From: Stentor coeruleus
Taxonomy: Eukaryota; Ciliophora; Heterotrichea; Heterotrichida; Stentoridae
DNA: 40,445 nt
NCBI GenBank assembly: GCA_001970955.1
Contig: MPUH01000676.1
Location: 1-40,445, forward strand
Direction: 5' to 3'
Under the pieces are notes generated by a model. It saw only the letters and a list, made by a program, of their open reading frames with translations, ran no database searches and was not told the origin of the DNA. The position numbers were made by a program, and so were the translations under genes. Shown here piece by piece: positions 29,235 through 40,445 of this stretch (the stretch's first letter is position 1; each line of letters begins with the position of its first letter).

Positions 29235-32200
29235 TTACTGCTCATTATCAAGTACTGCAGTTAAATCTGTCAATAAAAATATTTTCGCTATTTTATTCAA
29301 AGCAGGTATCGAAATCTCCTTAGTCTGAGTAAATTTATATCTATCCGGGTTATAATCTTCTAACAATACTTTTGTCATTTCACTAACCACAATTTTCCCA
29401 GGTTCTCCATTGCTCTCCATTTTATTAGCAATCAAAACATCAGCTCCATAAATATCATACCTAACAATATTAGTCCCAGTAATTCCCCCAATAACTTCTC
29501 CAGTATGTATACCTATTCTCATACTTAAATCACAATTACATAATTGATTTGTTTCTTCAATAACATCAATAAGTGAGTTGGCGAATTTCACAACATTTTC
29601 AGCTTCTTTTGCTGGGTTTCTTTTATGGTCAGTTTTATATCCCATAACAACATAACAGTCTCCTATTGTATGAACTTTGTATACATCATGCATTAAACAA
29701 AGTTTGTCGAATCTTGTGAATAGCTGTGAAAGCATTCCAACTACTTCTTTTGATGTTTTAGTAGATGACCAAGCTGTGAAACCAACTATATCAGCGTACA
29801 TAAGAGTAACATAACTTAATCTATCTGTTGTAGGGTTTTCATCTTGTAAATTCTTAAGCGCATTAGGTGGCATCATTTGAGTTAGAAGCTCTTCAGTTTT
29901 TTCAACATCTTTACCAGCTGCCTGTTTGATAATACTATTAATCCTCAACCTTGATTCTTGTATATATTTTGACCCTAATACAACAATAATAAACACAATT
30001 GTAGTCCCAAAGTTCATATAGTTAACTTGATTAAATCCAATAATCATCATCCAAAATATAACAACTACCACGTTAAAAACAAGTGTTTTACCAAAAAATA
30101 TCCCTGTACAATAATTTATAAGCAAAAATCGAAAATCAAAAAATAAAATATAATTAACCACTAAAGGCTTGTCAAAAAATGAACTAATAAAAAACCCAAT
30201 AAACTCAATACCAAAAACCCCAGTCAAAACATAAGCAAAAACTTTATTCTTATAATACCTTTTCAACCTTATAAACATTAAAACAGTAAAAAGTTCTTCA
30301 ATCGCTATAATAATAAAATTAGATGGATAGGAATAAGGTAAATCATATATCAATAATATCATTTCTAATAACAATAACAAAGCATTAATAACTATAGACC
30401 CAAGTATCCCATAATATTGTATTTTATAATTATCTTCTAAAAACATTGATCTAAATTCAAATTCTACAGATGTTTCTTTTTCATAAAAAGTTATAATCCT
30501 ACTCACATATTTCGAATCATGTTCTTTTATAAGTTCTTCAGGTGCTTCAACATCTAATCCATTAAGTATTGTTGGAGTATTTAAAGATACTGGAGATTCC
30601 ATAATTTTATTACCAGATGTTGCTTTAAAACTTGAATTTAAATGTAAACTCATATTATGTCCAATACTCGATCCAGAAATTCCTTTATCCCCTAAATCCG
30701 AAATAGTTTGTTTAGGTACCTCAACAACTTTTGTATCCATTTTGCCTTTACCTTTTACATCAGGACAACGATCGAAAAAAGTTAATCCATTTTTATCCCC
30801 TAAAAGATCATATGCAGACATAGATATTTGTATTGAATTTGGATCTGATAAAGTTGAAGACATACGACTTGCTGTATTTACCGTATCTCCAACTAATGAA
30901 AATTGTGGTTTATGAAACCCAACAACACCAGCTGTAACAGGGCCACTATTTATACCAATTTTAAACATCAATGGACTTCCATCTTTAAGATAAATTTTGC
31001 TTATTTCTCTAAGCACAGCAAGACCCATTTCTACTGCCCTTCTTGCATGAGGGACTCTAGATAAAACTGGATCCAAAGTGATTTCACTATCTTTAAGCCC
31101 AGCACAAGCTAAATATGTTTTCCCAACAGTTTCGATTTTTGTTACCCCAATTGCTTCACAGATTTTATCAAGTTTACCAAAAATTTCATCAAGAAAACAT
31201 GTTAGTTCTTGAGGTGTATATAAAGTTACGATATCATCAAAATTACACATATCACAAAATATAACACTTACTGTACCTTTATCTTCAGCAATATACCTAA
31301 CTCCATCTTTAACTCTTTTTCTAACAAATTGTGGAAGTAAATAGCTTAGAACATTTTTGGTTTTGAGGACTTCGATTTCAACTTTTTGTAAATAAACAAA
31401 CTCGTTTCTTTTGTTGATATCATTGATATAAGTGATGATAAAAGTTAAAAAACATATGCCGAGCATGAGGATTACTGAATGTAAAGAGATGTTGTAGAAA
31501 TCTGATGGATTTTGAGAATAGGATTCAATGAATATTATTATGATTGATATGATATAAGTTAGCACTAGGATAATAACTGAGTTTTGAAGACGGTAATTTA
31601 TACATAAAGTAAAGAAAACACCTAATATTGGGTAGCGAGTAACGGTAAAAAGGGTATTAAAAGTAGTTTGGGTTAAAGAGAAAATTATAGAGACTATGAA
31701 AAATATCATTGAAAAATATTCCCAGATGAGGTTTTTATAGAATAGTAAAATGGATAAGATGCTCATTAATATTGGAGCTATAAGGGTGATATTATTAGAT
31801 TTGTAGTTATCAATTGTATTTGTTTGTCTGATTATATAGATTATCCATGAAATAAGTGTTAAAAAAATCACAGCAATTCGAAGAGGATTTTTGTTTTCTT
31901 GGATTATCAGAGTTTGGTAGTGGTTTTCTTTGAATTTTGATAAGAATTTTGTGGAGTATTTATTAAGCTCAAGTTCGTTTGATATTTCGTTTTCATTCCA
32001 TTCTTGTGAGTCTTTAAAAACACTATGTAAGTTGTTTTTATATTGTTCTAGTCTGGACACAACTTCAAGGTTGCCTATTTTATAGTAATTCATCACATAA
32101 AACATGGATAATAAAAAAATCACTCCAGGGACAAAACAGATAATAAACCATATAGTTGCTGAATCAGTTAACAGAGAAAAATCCAACATAGGATCACTGA

Positions 32201-35200
32201 GGTTACCATTAAGAGCTAATCCAACAGTGATTATCAGTAAAACAATAGTCAAAAAATACATCAAAACATTAAATCTGAGAAATTGAAGATTTTCACTACC
32301 AATTTTTATACTAAAAGCAACTGATAACAAAATCAAAGCAATAATTTCTTTTGACCCAAGATCTTCAGTAAACCCTTTGCTATTTATAATATTATTCGAC
32401 CCATAAATAGTTGCTATAAATATCAAAATCCCATGAAAACACCCAGAAAAATAACTTGTAACTATTTTTGCCATATACAAATTCTGACTCATATAATTTG
32501 CTGGATATTCTTCTTTATCATTTAAAAAACTTTTAGACCTAAAAGTTCCTTCGCTTAAAGTTTGTATCATAACACTCTGATCTTTATAAAATACCCCAAC
32601 ACATATAAGTGGTATAAGTGTTATAAAAAGTTCATATATCACATAAATATCATAACTAAACAAAGGGGTACCTGAGAAATTAGTTTGGGTTTGGAACAAA
32701 AACATAAAAGTGTTTATAAGCATTTCTCTATAAATAATCAATAAAACCAATCTAGAAATTCGAACTTGAGAATAATGACCGATTTTTAATATCAAAAAAG
32801 ACAGGTCTAAAAACTTCTCTACCCTTGCATCTGGAGCATATTCAAATTCAGCATCATTAAGAGCTACTGTTATACTTATATCAGCTTCACCTAACATCCC
32901 AGAGTTTGTATTCCCATCGCCTATTGCCATAATAGTTGGGTGGAATGAGAAATTATGCTTTAAAAGCCTGACAATTTTAATCTTCTGGTCTGGGCTCATT
33001 GAATGAAAAAACACTGATTTTGCGGCGAAAAGTAAAGATACAAATTTTTTCCTATGACTCGATGATGATAAAGCAAATTCTAACCCATTTGAGTCTACTG
33101 ATAATATAAAATTCAATGTTGTTGGGTCATATGATTTAATATCTTCTTCAATTTTCTCATCAGAAAGATTAGAAAGACTAACTAACAAATGATGACTTGC
33201 TTTACGTTTATCAGACCTTTTTCTCATATTAGAATTTAATTTTAACACCCTGCCTTCATTATGTTGCCTCTCACTTGGAATAAGCTCTTTTCTTGTAGAC
33301 TCAGTATCTTTTAATATAGTTTTTGCTTTTGTTATATAAGGACTTTTATTCATTTTATAAAAAGCTTCTGATAATTGTAAATTACTTCCTTTCTCACTTA
33401 TCGCCGCTTCTTGATGGAATATCTCAGATGTTTCAGCTAAATTTAATAATTGTAAACATTCAGATGAAGATATGAAATTAGATACTCTGACTATATTTGA
33501 ATCTCTTGTATACATTCCTGTTGCTAATCCTGTGAGTAATGAACTTTCTTCTGAGTCGCCAGTAACCATCCAAGTTTTAATTCCAGCTTTGTTTAGTTGT
33601 GTGACACAGTCTTTCGTACCTTTTTTTATTGGGTTTTCAATACCTATAAAGCCTAAGTATTTTAATGATTTTTCGTATTTTTCAAAGACACTAGCTACCC
33701 TTCCTTCTACGTTTACAGGGGAAAGTTTTGCGTTTTTATAGTCGAAAAGGAAATCTTTAGCAGTTTTTTCGTCGAAGATTTTATACCCACAGACAATTTT
33801 CCTAAGATTTGCTAGGTACCTCGACTTCAACCCATCCTCAAAACTCATTATCTCATCTTCATCTTCGAAAATATGCTGGATTGAGTCAGTATTTCCTTTT
33901 ACCAGCAAGACTATTTCGTTTGAGTCCCTGTTTTTTATAAGGATTTTATTGAATTTTTGTTCTGAATACAAACCATAACACCCTAGAATATCGTATTTGT
34001 ACTCTGTTTCCCCATATTTTAATATAACAAAAGTACTTGCTCTATGAAAAAGTGATAAGCCAAGTTCTTCAGCTAATGCGACCATAACTTTTTCATCTGC
34101 GCTAATGTTTTTCATTTCTTGGTTTGGATAAAAATGATTGCATATGCTAAGACATAAGACAAAATACCATATTTCTTGTTTTATTTGATCTTCTTTAAGT
34201 TCATTTAATAACATATCAAAAGTACAATAATCATCTGTTTTATGATTGTAGTCATCAAAGCTCAAAGGAATTTCACTACCATTTTCCCGACTTGGGGCTT
34301 TGTCTTCTTCATCATTCTCATCATTTTCTCTATAAACATGAGACCCAATAATACACGTTTGTACCTTTAAATGATCTTCTGTAAGTGTCCCTGATTTACC
34401 TAATAAAATATACTCGATTTTCCCTAGATTTTCAAATATTTTCGAGCTTTTTATTTGAATATTTGGATATCTCAAGTTAGTAAATAGCATCTGTAGAAAT
34501 TTAGATAACCTTATAGCCAAATACAAAGATACAGGAACTAAACTGTTAAATAATAGCAAATGGTTTACAAAAAAAATATCCCAAGTTTCTTTGTTAAAAC
34601 TATAGTTTTTATTATAGCTTAGACCAAAACTCAGAAAAGTATAAAATAACAATATTCCGAAATTGACTATCATTATTGAATTCACAAACATATGAAATTT
34701 AGAAATTTTTATGATTCGGTTTTTTTTTGAGTTAAGCCATAATTTTGTTTCCATACCTGTATAAACAGCTAAACCTATAATCCAGTTACACCCAATAACC
34801 TTTGTACCTCTAATGACTAGGTTTTCAAGGTTGACTTTTGTAACTTTTGGATTACCTTTCATTTTAATTTTCCCTGAAAAATGTTTAAATGAACTATCTG
34901 GTTGAATAACTCTCACATTTTCTATATGCTTCAAAAGGTTTCCTACTTCATATCCATCTGTGGTTATAAAAGCTTGAGTATCTTTAACAGGTTTTTTTTT
35001 AATCAAGTCTTTTCCTCCTATTACAGCTGACATATCAACAAAACATTCTGATTCTGTATTATCCACTGCTAATAATAAGACATCTGCTGGAACATGTTCT
35101 TGATTTTCTATTAGCAAAATATCTCCAACATGCACATCTCTAGACTTTTTTTTAAGGAAGTCTGAAGACCCAAGGACTTGTACAATTGCATTATTTTTTA

Positions 35201-35534
35201 CAGAATCAAGTTTGTATCTGTTGTAAGTGCGTAAAATGTTTTCAGTTAAAACATGTGATATTAATAAAAGCAAAGGAAATAAAGTGCTCCACTTTAGACT
35301 AGTATATTCACAATAGGGCGAAAGCTCAAGGCCTATTATTGTAAGAAACCAGAGATAAGAAATATTTTGGAATTCTTGGAAAAGGGTTTTTGGTATAAGA
35401 GACAATATTGTATAATGATAAGACACTACACGGTTATCTTTGTATTCATTTGCCATGTTATGAAGAAAATCAATTCTTCGGTATAGAGATTCTTTTTCTG
35501 GCTTTCTAGCTTGATTTGATTTATTCATACGCAT
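29235..35534 (-). CDS. Guanylyl cyclase fused to an N-terminal P4-type ATPase-like domain
   Basis: One frame of 2099 residues with the architecture known from ciliate and apicomplexan cGMP synthases: P4-ATPase-like module with about ten membrane helices (~1-1150), more membrane helices, cyclase domain 1 (~1420-1580), six more helices, cyclase domain 2 (~1900-2060). Domain 1 is C2-like: E1468 in KIETVG is the guanine-selecting Glu, K1472 stands where C1 domains have the second metal Asp, and S1546 in PQFSLVGDTVN is at the position usually held by Cys in guanylyl cyclases; it also keeps D1428 in FCDM. Domain 2 is C1-like with both metal Asp, D1915 (YADIVGFT) and D1959 (TIGDCY). The two therefore build one composite active site in inverted order. 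The ATPase half is degenerate: G379 in GKSGTLT replaces the phosphorylated Asp, IGGK at 172-175 stands in place of DGET, and GDGNTN (872-877) replaces GDGAND; the TGD of MVTGD remains. It is probably a regulatory pseudo-flippase. Confidence 0.95.
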   Translation of the reverse strand: MRMNKSNQARKPEKESLYRRIDFLHNMANEYKDNRVVSYHYTILSLIPKTLFQEFQNISYLWFLTIIGLELSPYCEYTSLKWSTLFPLLLLISHVLTENILRTYNRYKLDSVKNNAIVQVLGSSDFLKKKSRDVHVGDILLIENQEHVPADVLLLAVDNTESECFVDMSAVIGGKDLIKKKPVKDTQAFITTDGYEVGNLLKHIENVRVIQPDSSFKHFSGKIKMKGNPKVTKVNLENLVIRGTKVIGCNWIIGLAVYTGMETKLWLNSKKNRIIKISKFHMFVNSIMIVNFGILLFYTFLSFGLSYNKNYSFNKETWDIFFVNHLLLFNSLVPVSLYLAIRLSKFLQMLFTNLRYPNIQIKSSKIFENLGKIEYILLGKSGTLTEDHLKVQTCIIGSHVYRENDENDEEDKAPSRENGSEIPLSFDDYNHKTDDYCTFDMLLNELKEDQIKQEIWYFVLCLSICNHFYPNQEMKNISADEKVMVALAEELGLSLFHRASTFVILKYGETEYKYDILGCYGLYSEQKFNKILIKNRDSNEIVLLVKGNTDSIQHIFEDEDEIMSFEDGLKSRYLANLRKIVCGYKIFDEKTAKDFLFDYKNAKLSPVNVEGRVASVFEKYEKSLKYLGFIGIENPIKKGTKDCVTQLNKAGIKTWMVTGDSEESSLLTGLATGMYTRDSNIVRVSNFISSSECLQLLNLAETSEIFHQEAAISEKGSNLQLSEAFYKMNKSPYITKAKTILKDTESTRKELIPSERQHNEGRVLKLNSNMRKRSDKRKASHHLLVSLSNLSDEKIEEDIKSYDPTTLNFILSVDSNGLEFALSSSSHRKKFVSLLFAAKSVFFHSMSPDQKIKIVRLLKHNFSFHPTIMAIGDGNTNSGMLGEADISITVALNDAEFEYAPDARVEKFLDLSFLILKIGHYSQVRISRLVLLIIYREMLINTFMFLFQTQTNFSGTPLFSYDIYVIYELFITLIPLICVGVFYKDQSVMIQTLSEGTFRSKSFLNDKEEYPANYMSQNLYMAKIVTSYFSGCFHGILIFIATIYGSNNIINSKGFTEDLGSKEIIALILLSVAFSIKIGSENLQFLRFNVLMYFLTIVLLIITVGLALNGNLSDPMLDFSLLTDSATIWFIICFVPGVIFLLSMFYVMNYYKIGNLEVVSRLEQYKNNLHSVFKDSQEWNENEISNELELNKYSTKFLSKFKENHYQTLIIQENKNPLRIAVIFLTLISWIIYIIRQTNTIDNYKSNNITLIAPILMSILSILLFYKNLIWEYFSMIFFIVSIIFSLTQTTFNTLFTVTRYPILGVFFTLCINYRLQNSVIILVLTYIISIIIIFIESYSQNPSDFYNISLHSVILMLGICFLTFIITYINDINKRNEFVYLQKVEIEVLKTKNVLSYLLPQFVRKRVKDGVRYIAEDKGTVSVIFCDMCNFDDIVTLYTPQELTCFLDEIFGKLDKICEAIGVTKIETVGKTYLACAGLKDSEITLDPVLSRVPHARRAVEMGLAVLREISKIYLKDGSPLMFKIGINSGPVTAGVVGFHKPQFSLVGDTVNTASRMSSTLSDPNSIQISMSAYDLLGDKNGLTFFDRCPDVKGKGKMDTKVVEVPKQTISDLGDKGISGSSIGHNMSLHLNSSFKATSGNKIMESPVSLNTPTILNGLDVEAPEELIKEHDSKYVSRIITFYEKETSVEFEFRSMFLEDNYKIQYYGILGSIVINALLLLLEMILLIYDLPYSYPSNFIIIAIEELFTVLMFIRLKRYYKNKVFAYVLTGVFGIEFIGFFISSFFDKPLVVNYILFFDFRFLLINYCTGIFFGKTLVFNVVVVIFWMMIIGFNQVNYMNFGTTIVFIIVVLGSKYIQESRLRINSIIKQAAGKDVEKTEELLTQMMPPNALKNLQDENPTTDRLSYVTLMYADIVGFTAWSSTKTSKEVVGMLSQLFTRFDKLCLMHDVYKVHTIGDCYVVMGYKTDHKRNPAKEAENVVKFANSLIDVIEETNQLCNCDLSMRIGIHTGEVIGGITGTNIVRYDIYGADVLIANKMESNGEPGKIVVSEMTKVLLEDYNPDRYKFTQTKEISIPALNKIAKIFLLTDLTAVLDNEQ

Positions 35535-36723
35535 ATTTATGAGAAAAGTATTTATGGGTATTTTTATGGAGTTTATTGAACTTAGATATCAGAAGGTAGT
35601 AGAAATGAGAGAAAGTTTTGAAGAATTGGAGTTTTGGAGGAAATTGCAATAGTTTACAGTGTATGGTGGAAAGTAAAAGGAAAAAAAGCGCTTCAGGTTT
35701 TAAAAAATAGCTGAAAAATGCTTTTGGATTTATAAGGAAAATCGTAGCGTGCAAGAAGCGATTTTTAATATCTAATATAAATAACTGCGGATTTAGAATT
35801 TTAGTTTAGAGAAAAGTAATTATATGGTACNAAAAATGCTTTTGGATTTATAAGGAAAATCGTAGCGTGCAAGAAGCGATTTTTAAGTGTATAAAATAAT
35901 TTTATATTACTCTGCTATTATCTAAATTTTTAATATCTAATATAAATAACTGCGGATTTAGAATTTTAGTTTAGAGAAAAGTAATTATATGGTACTTTAA
36001 TATGATGGTCATTCAAATGTTAAGGCAATATTCAGAGAATTTTCAAAAACGTAAACAGTTTATAAGTATAAAAAGGAAATTTATAATTTTCCCTTTATAA
36101 ATAAGAATTCTTGTTGTCTAAGCAATAGACTTATAACTATAAACTAAGTATGAAAGAATAGTTTTAGGTTTTTGATTATTTGTATATAGTTTTCCTTATT
36201 ATACTTACCATATCAATATTAATATTCTTTATTAAATATCAGATAGACAATAATTATCTAACAAAACAGCAATGATAATATTTACTTAAATGCTTTCTTG
36301 CTGGATATATATTTTTTTCTGCGAATTTTAAAAAAAAGTATAAACTCTATCTATAATTCCTAAAAACATTATTCCAATACGATTATTAAAGTTTTTTTTT
36401 ACATCCTTTACATATATTTCATAAATACATAAGACATAGTTTCCTTATTATATTATTCGCTTTCACTAATAACACATATTCAAAAACAATTTGCTCATTA
36501 CTTTATCTTTTTATAATTAAAGATTTTATTTCCTAAACATTCCTTTATTTTATAAAAATCCCATCTCAAGTTTCACTTAAAACATAATATTTTATCATAT
36601 TATCTTAATAAAATGACTTAGATATTTATGTTTATTTATATAAACAATCCCAATCCTTTTATACTATACAACAGTTATATACTAATTTAAACATAATGTT
36701 TTATAATTATATATAATTTATCT
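35535..36723. other. Intergenic region with scaffold join
   Basis: About 1.2 kb without a gene. The first ~170 bp are G-rich on the plus strand, that is C-rich on the coding strand of the cyclase gene that starts here. The join at 35831 and its duplicated flanks are described separately. The rest (36000-36720) is plain AT-rich spacer leading to the gene at 36724. Confidence 0.55.
35714..35995. repeat. Duplicated contig ends around N at 35831, differing by 47 bp
   Basis: The left copy (35714-35830, 117 bp) and right copy (35832-35995, 164 bp) are the same sequence except that the right copy holds 47 extra bases (35887-35933). The extra segment is bounded by the 8-bp direct repeat ATTTTTAA (35879-35886 and 35926-35933), of which the left copy keeps one (35761-35768). 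The duplication itself is an assembly overlap; the 47-bp difference is a real or sequencing-level variant. Confidence 0.85.
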
Positions 36724-37032
36724 ATGAACTCAAATGAACTCAAATTACCAGCTTTGAACATCAAGCATAGAAGAAGTAAAACTTATACCATACCTTTTTC
36801 TAAAGCGAAATACGAAATGGGAGATTTAAAATTTTGGGTTAACACAGAGTCTTCTGATATCTGGAAGCAAAATCCTAATCATAAGTACAGTAAAGCTGAA
36901 AATAAAGATAAATACTTGAAAGTCATCACAAGTAACCCAAGTGTGTTTTATCGCAAGTCAGGTATATGTACGAATTATATTGACTTTTCTATAAAATACA
37001 ATAAAGTAGGACCATTTGTAAAGAAAAACTAG
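36724..37032 (+). CDS. Unknown basic protein, 102 residues
   Basis: ATG at 36724, stop TAG. No family recognised. The sequence is polar and basic (NIKHRRSKTYTIPFSKAKYE), with a DLKFWVNTESSDIWKQNPNHKY segment rich in aromatic residues and a C-terminus SIKYNKVGPFVKKN. It has no signal peptide or membrane segment. The frame is continuous and its composition (more Pro, Gly and Trp than spacer frames) supports a real gene. It has spacers of over 600 bp on both sides. Such short basic proteins with scattered aromatics are common among ciliate cytoskeletal and microtubule-associated proteins, but that is only a guess. Confidence 0.6.
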   Translation: MNSNELKLPALNIKHRRSKTYTIPFSKAKYEMGDLKFWVNTESSDIWKQNPNHKYSKAENKDKYLKVITSNPSVFYRKSGICTNYIDFSIKYNKVGPFVKKN

Positions 37033-38563
<1,531 letters not shown>

Positions 38564-39478
38564 GTTAAAATGATGTTTATAATTGTAGGGTTAGGAATAA
38601 AATTTTTAGGATGTAGAGAACTAGAGATTTTAAATTATATGATCAGTAATTTTAAAGTTTATAGGATGATTGTATGGTAGTTGCTATTTTTAGATGTTAT
38701 GAAAATATGAATGAATAATATTATTAGGAAATTATAATACGATTTGTGACAATTGATTTGATATTAAATTTATGAATAATGTGTGTAATGAAGTTATGAT
38801 TATTAGATATAAGCTTAGAAATTTTTTATATAAATAGATGATGTAATATGATGATTGTTTTGATAAATATTATATAGTAAATCTTGTTGCGGTATGATGG
38901 AATTGATATTAAAACCTCAATATAATATTTGATAAGAGTGTTTTGATTATAAATTACTGCATGCTTATTTCCAAAATCATCTATTTTTTTTAGAATGAAT
39001 TAATTACAATCTACAGTTATCACTTAAAATCAAATATAAATATTATCATAATAAACATCGTAATATCACATCATAACCCCAAATCTCCTACTTCTCACTA
39101 ATACCTAAAAAAAAATCCTCTCACAACATATCAATCAAATAATATTTCTATCCAAAAAATCTAACACCCATTCAAATTTCTAATTTTTATCCCACCCAAT
39201 CTTAAAAACCTTATTTTCTCCAAAACCCTTCCAACACCTCCATAATCCCTAATCTCTTATCCAAAATCCTATCCTCAAAGCTAATCCTTCACCATTTCTT
39301 CTTCTTTTACAATATCATCCTAAGCTNCTTCTTTTACAATATCATCCTAAGCTAATCCATTAAACAGCAAAAACCTTATCATCTTTCTAATAACAACACA
39401 AACCCCCAAGTTTCCTTCATCTTCACTAAAGTCCATATACAAATCTTTAACTCAAGTCTTAACAATAATCCAATAAAT
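38564..39478. other. Intergenic region with scaffold join
   Basis: About 900 bp. The left part (38565-38900) is G-rich and C-poor on the plus strand (3' flank of DIM1). The right part (39040-39470) is C-rich and G-poor (5' flank of NDUFS1). The join at 39327 lies in it. No gene was recognised. Confidence 0.6.
39301..39353. repeat. Assembly duplication: 26-bp direct repeat around N at 39327
   Basis: Identical 26-bp copies at 39301-39326 and 39328-39353 flank a single N. This is an unmerged contig overlap in the spacer before NDUFS1 and does not touch a coding frame. Confidence 0.9.
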
Positions 39479-40445
39479 ATGTTGCACCAGCTGAAGAGAT
39501 ATTTTCGAGCATCAAGTCGACTGCTCAACACGATTGAGGTATTTATAGACGGTAACTCAATCCAAGTGCCTCCCACTTTTACAATCATGCAAGCTTGTCA
39601 TAAAGCTGGAGTGAACGTTCCTCACTTTTGTTTCCATGACCGCATGGCTATATCAGGCAATTGTAGGATGTGTTTAGTTGAAGTTGAAAGAATCATGAAA
39701 CCAATAGCCTCTTGTGCTTATCCTGTATCCCCAGGAATGCGTGTAAAGACTCAATCAGAAATGGTCTATAATGCAAGAGGTGGGGTAATGGAATTCTTAT
39801 TGGCTAACCATCCTTTAGATTGTCCAATATGTGATCAAGGAGGTGAGTGTGATTTACAAGACCAAAGTGTAGTTTATGGATATAAACAAGGACGTTTCTT
39901 AGAATATAAACGTGCAGTAGAAGACAAAGATTATGGTCCTTTAGTGACAACAATCATGACTAGATGCATTCATTGCACAAGATGTATTAAGTTTTCTGAA
40001 GAAGTTGCTGGAATGCCTGTGTTAGGAACTACAGGAAGAGGTCGTGAAACTGAAGTTGGGACTTATATTGGTAGATTAATGACTAGCGAGATTTCTGGAA
40101 ATTTAGTTGATTTATGCCCAGTTGGAGCTTTGACTAATGGGCCTTATGCTTTTACAGCAAGGCCTTGGGAACTTAGGATTATTAACTCTTATGATGTACT
40201 TGACCCAATGACCCCTGCTATTGTTGTTAATACTAGAGGACCTGAAGTTATGAGAGTACTTCCTAGGATACATGATGAGATTAATGAAGAATGGATACAT
40301 GATAGGTCGAGACATGCTTTTGATGGACTGAAACAACAAAGAATTAATGCTTGTTTAGTAAAAACCCAGGATGGGTTTAAGGAAATTGACTGGGAACAAG
40401 CTATTAATATGGCTGCAGAAAAACTTAATCAAGTAAGTGGAGATG
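39479..40445 (+). CDS. NDUFS1: NADH dehydrogenase (complex I) 75-kDa subunit, NDUFS1/NuoG type, 5' part only
   Basis: ATG at 39479-39481 and open to the window edge, 322 codons visible of the ~700 expected. The subunit carries electrons through iron-sulphur clusters in the matrix arm of mitochondrial complex I. The first ~18 residues (MLHQLKRYFRASSRLLNT) are basic and without acidic residues, a mitochondrial presequence. A 2Fe-2S ferredoxin-like domain follows with C51, C62, C65 and C79 in the exact family spacing C-x10-C-x2-C-x13-C. The EFLLANHPLDCPICDQGGEC segment gives the His/Cys ligands of a 4Fe-4S cluster, and TRCIHCTRCIKF with a later CPVGALT gives the ligands of the next. GTTGRG, VGTYI and NGPYAFTARPWE are further family marks. 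No intron is needed in the visible part. The right end is cut by the window. Confidence 0.97.
   Translation, partial: MLHQLKRYFRASSRLLNTIEVFIDGNSIQVPPTFTIMQACHKAGVNVPHFCFHDRMAISGNCRMCLVEVERIMKPIASCAYPVSPGMRVKTQSEMVYNARGGVMEFLLANHPLDCPICDQGGECDLQDQSVVYGYKQGRFLEYKRAVEDKDYGPLVTTIMTRCIHCTRCIKFSEEVAGMPVLGTTGRGRETEVGTYIGRLMTSEISGNLVDLCPVGALTNGPYAFTARPWELRIINSYDVLDPMTPAIVVNTRGPEVMRVLPRIHDEINEEWIHDRSRHAFDGLKQQRINACLVKTQDGFKEIDWEQAINMAAEKLNQVSGD

Overview
The window reads as macronuclear DNA of a heterotrich ciliate, most like Stentor. It is very AT-rich and densely packed. Three genes are interrupted by introns of exactly 15 nt (GTAA...ATAG). Long reading frames contain no in-frame TAA, TAG or TGA, and all three codons serve as stops, so the genetic code is standard. 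Start codons sit in A-rich contexts such as AAAAATG. Gene content is eukaryotic and ciliary (IFT25, CFAP97, IP3 receptor, P4-ATPase/guanylyl cyclase fusion, mitochondrial complex I precursor). The species assignment is inference.

Layout from left to right: the 5' part of a secreted kelch protein (-, runs off the left edge); a 1.6 kb stretch without a convincing gene; LTV1-like ribosome biogenesis factor (-), divergent from an SCP/Dullard-type phosphatase (+); a 55-residue small ORF (+); a 2737-residue IP3 receptor-like calcium release channel (+), convergent with a 1197-residue CFAP97-domain protein (-) that is split by a scaffold join; two small unknown genes (+), one with a lipid-anchor N-terminus; an IFT25 homologue (+) with an unresolved internal break; an RCC1-propeller protein with a long basic C-terminus (+); an unknown 205-residue protein (+); a single-repeat voltage-gated cation channel (+); a coiled-coil protein with one intron (-); a tandem CCCH zinc-finger protein (-); the P4-ATPase/guanylyl cyclase (-); a 102-residue unknown (+); DIM1 rRNA dimethyltransferase (+); and the 5' part of NDUFS1 (+, runs off the right edge).

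There is no operon logic; each gene appears to be its own transcription unit. Functionally, several genes belong to calcium and cyclic-nucleotide signalling and to cilia (IP3 receptor, Cav-like channel, cyclase, IFT25, CFAP97), while LTV1 and DIM1 both act in small ribosomal subunit assembly. Three single-N joins (14055, 35831, 39327) are flanked by duplicated contig ends, so the duplications there are assembly artefacts. One pair of ends differs by a 47-bp segment bounded by an 8-bp direct repeat. I saw no tRNA, rRNA, CRISPR or transposase gene. I did not recognise a wholly new system. The most unusual items are the catalytically degenerate ATPase half of the cyclase, the single-repeat Cav-like channel, the 47-bp indel, and a strong base skew that marks gene flanks.
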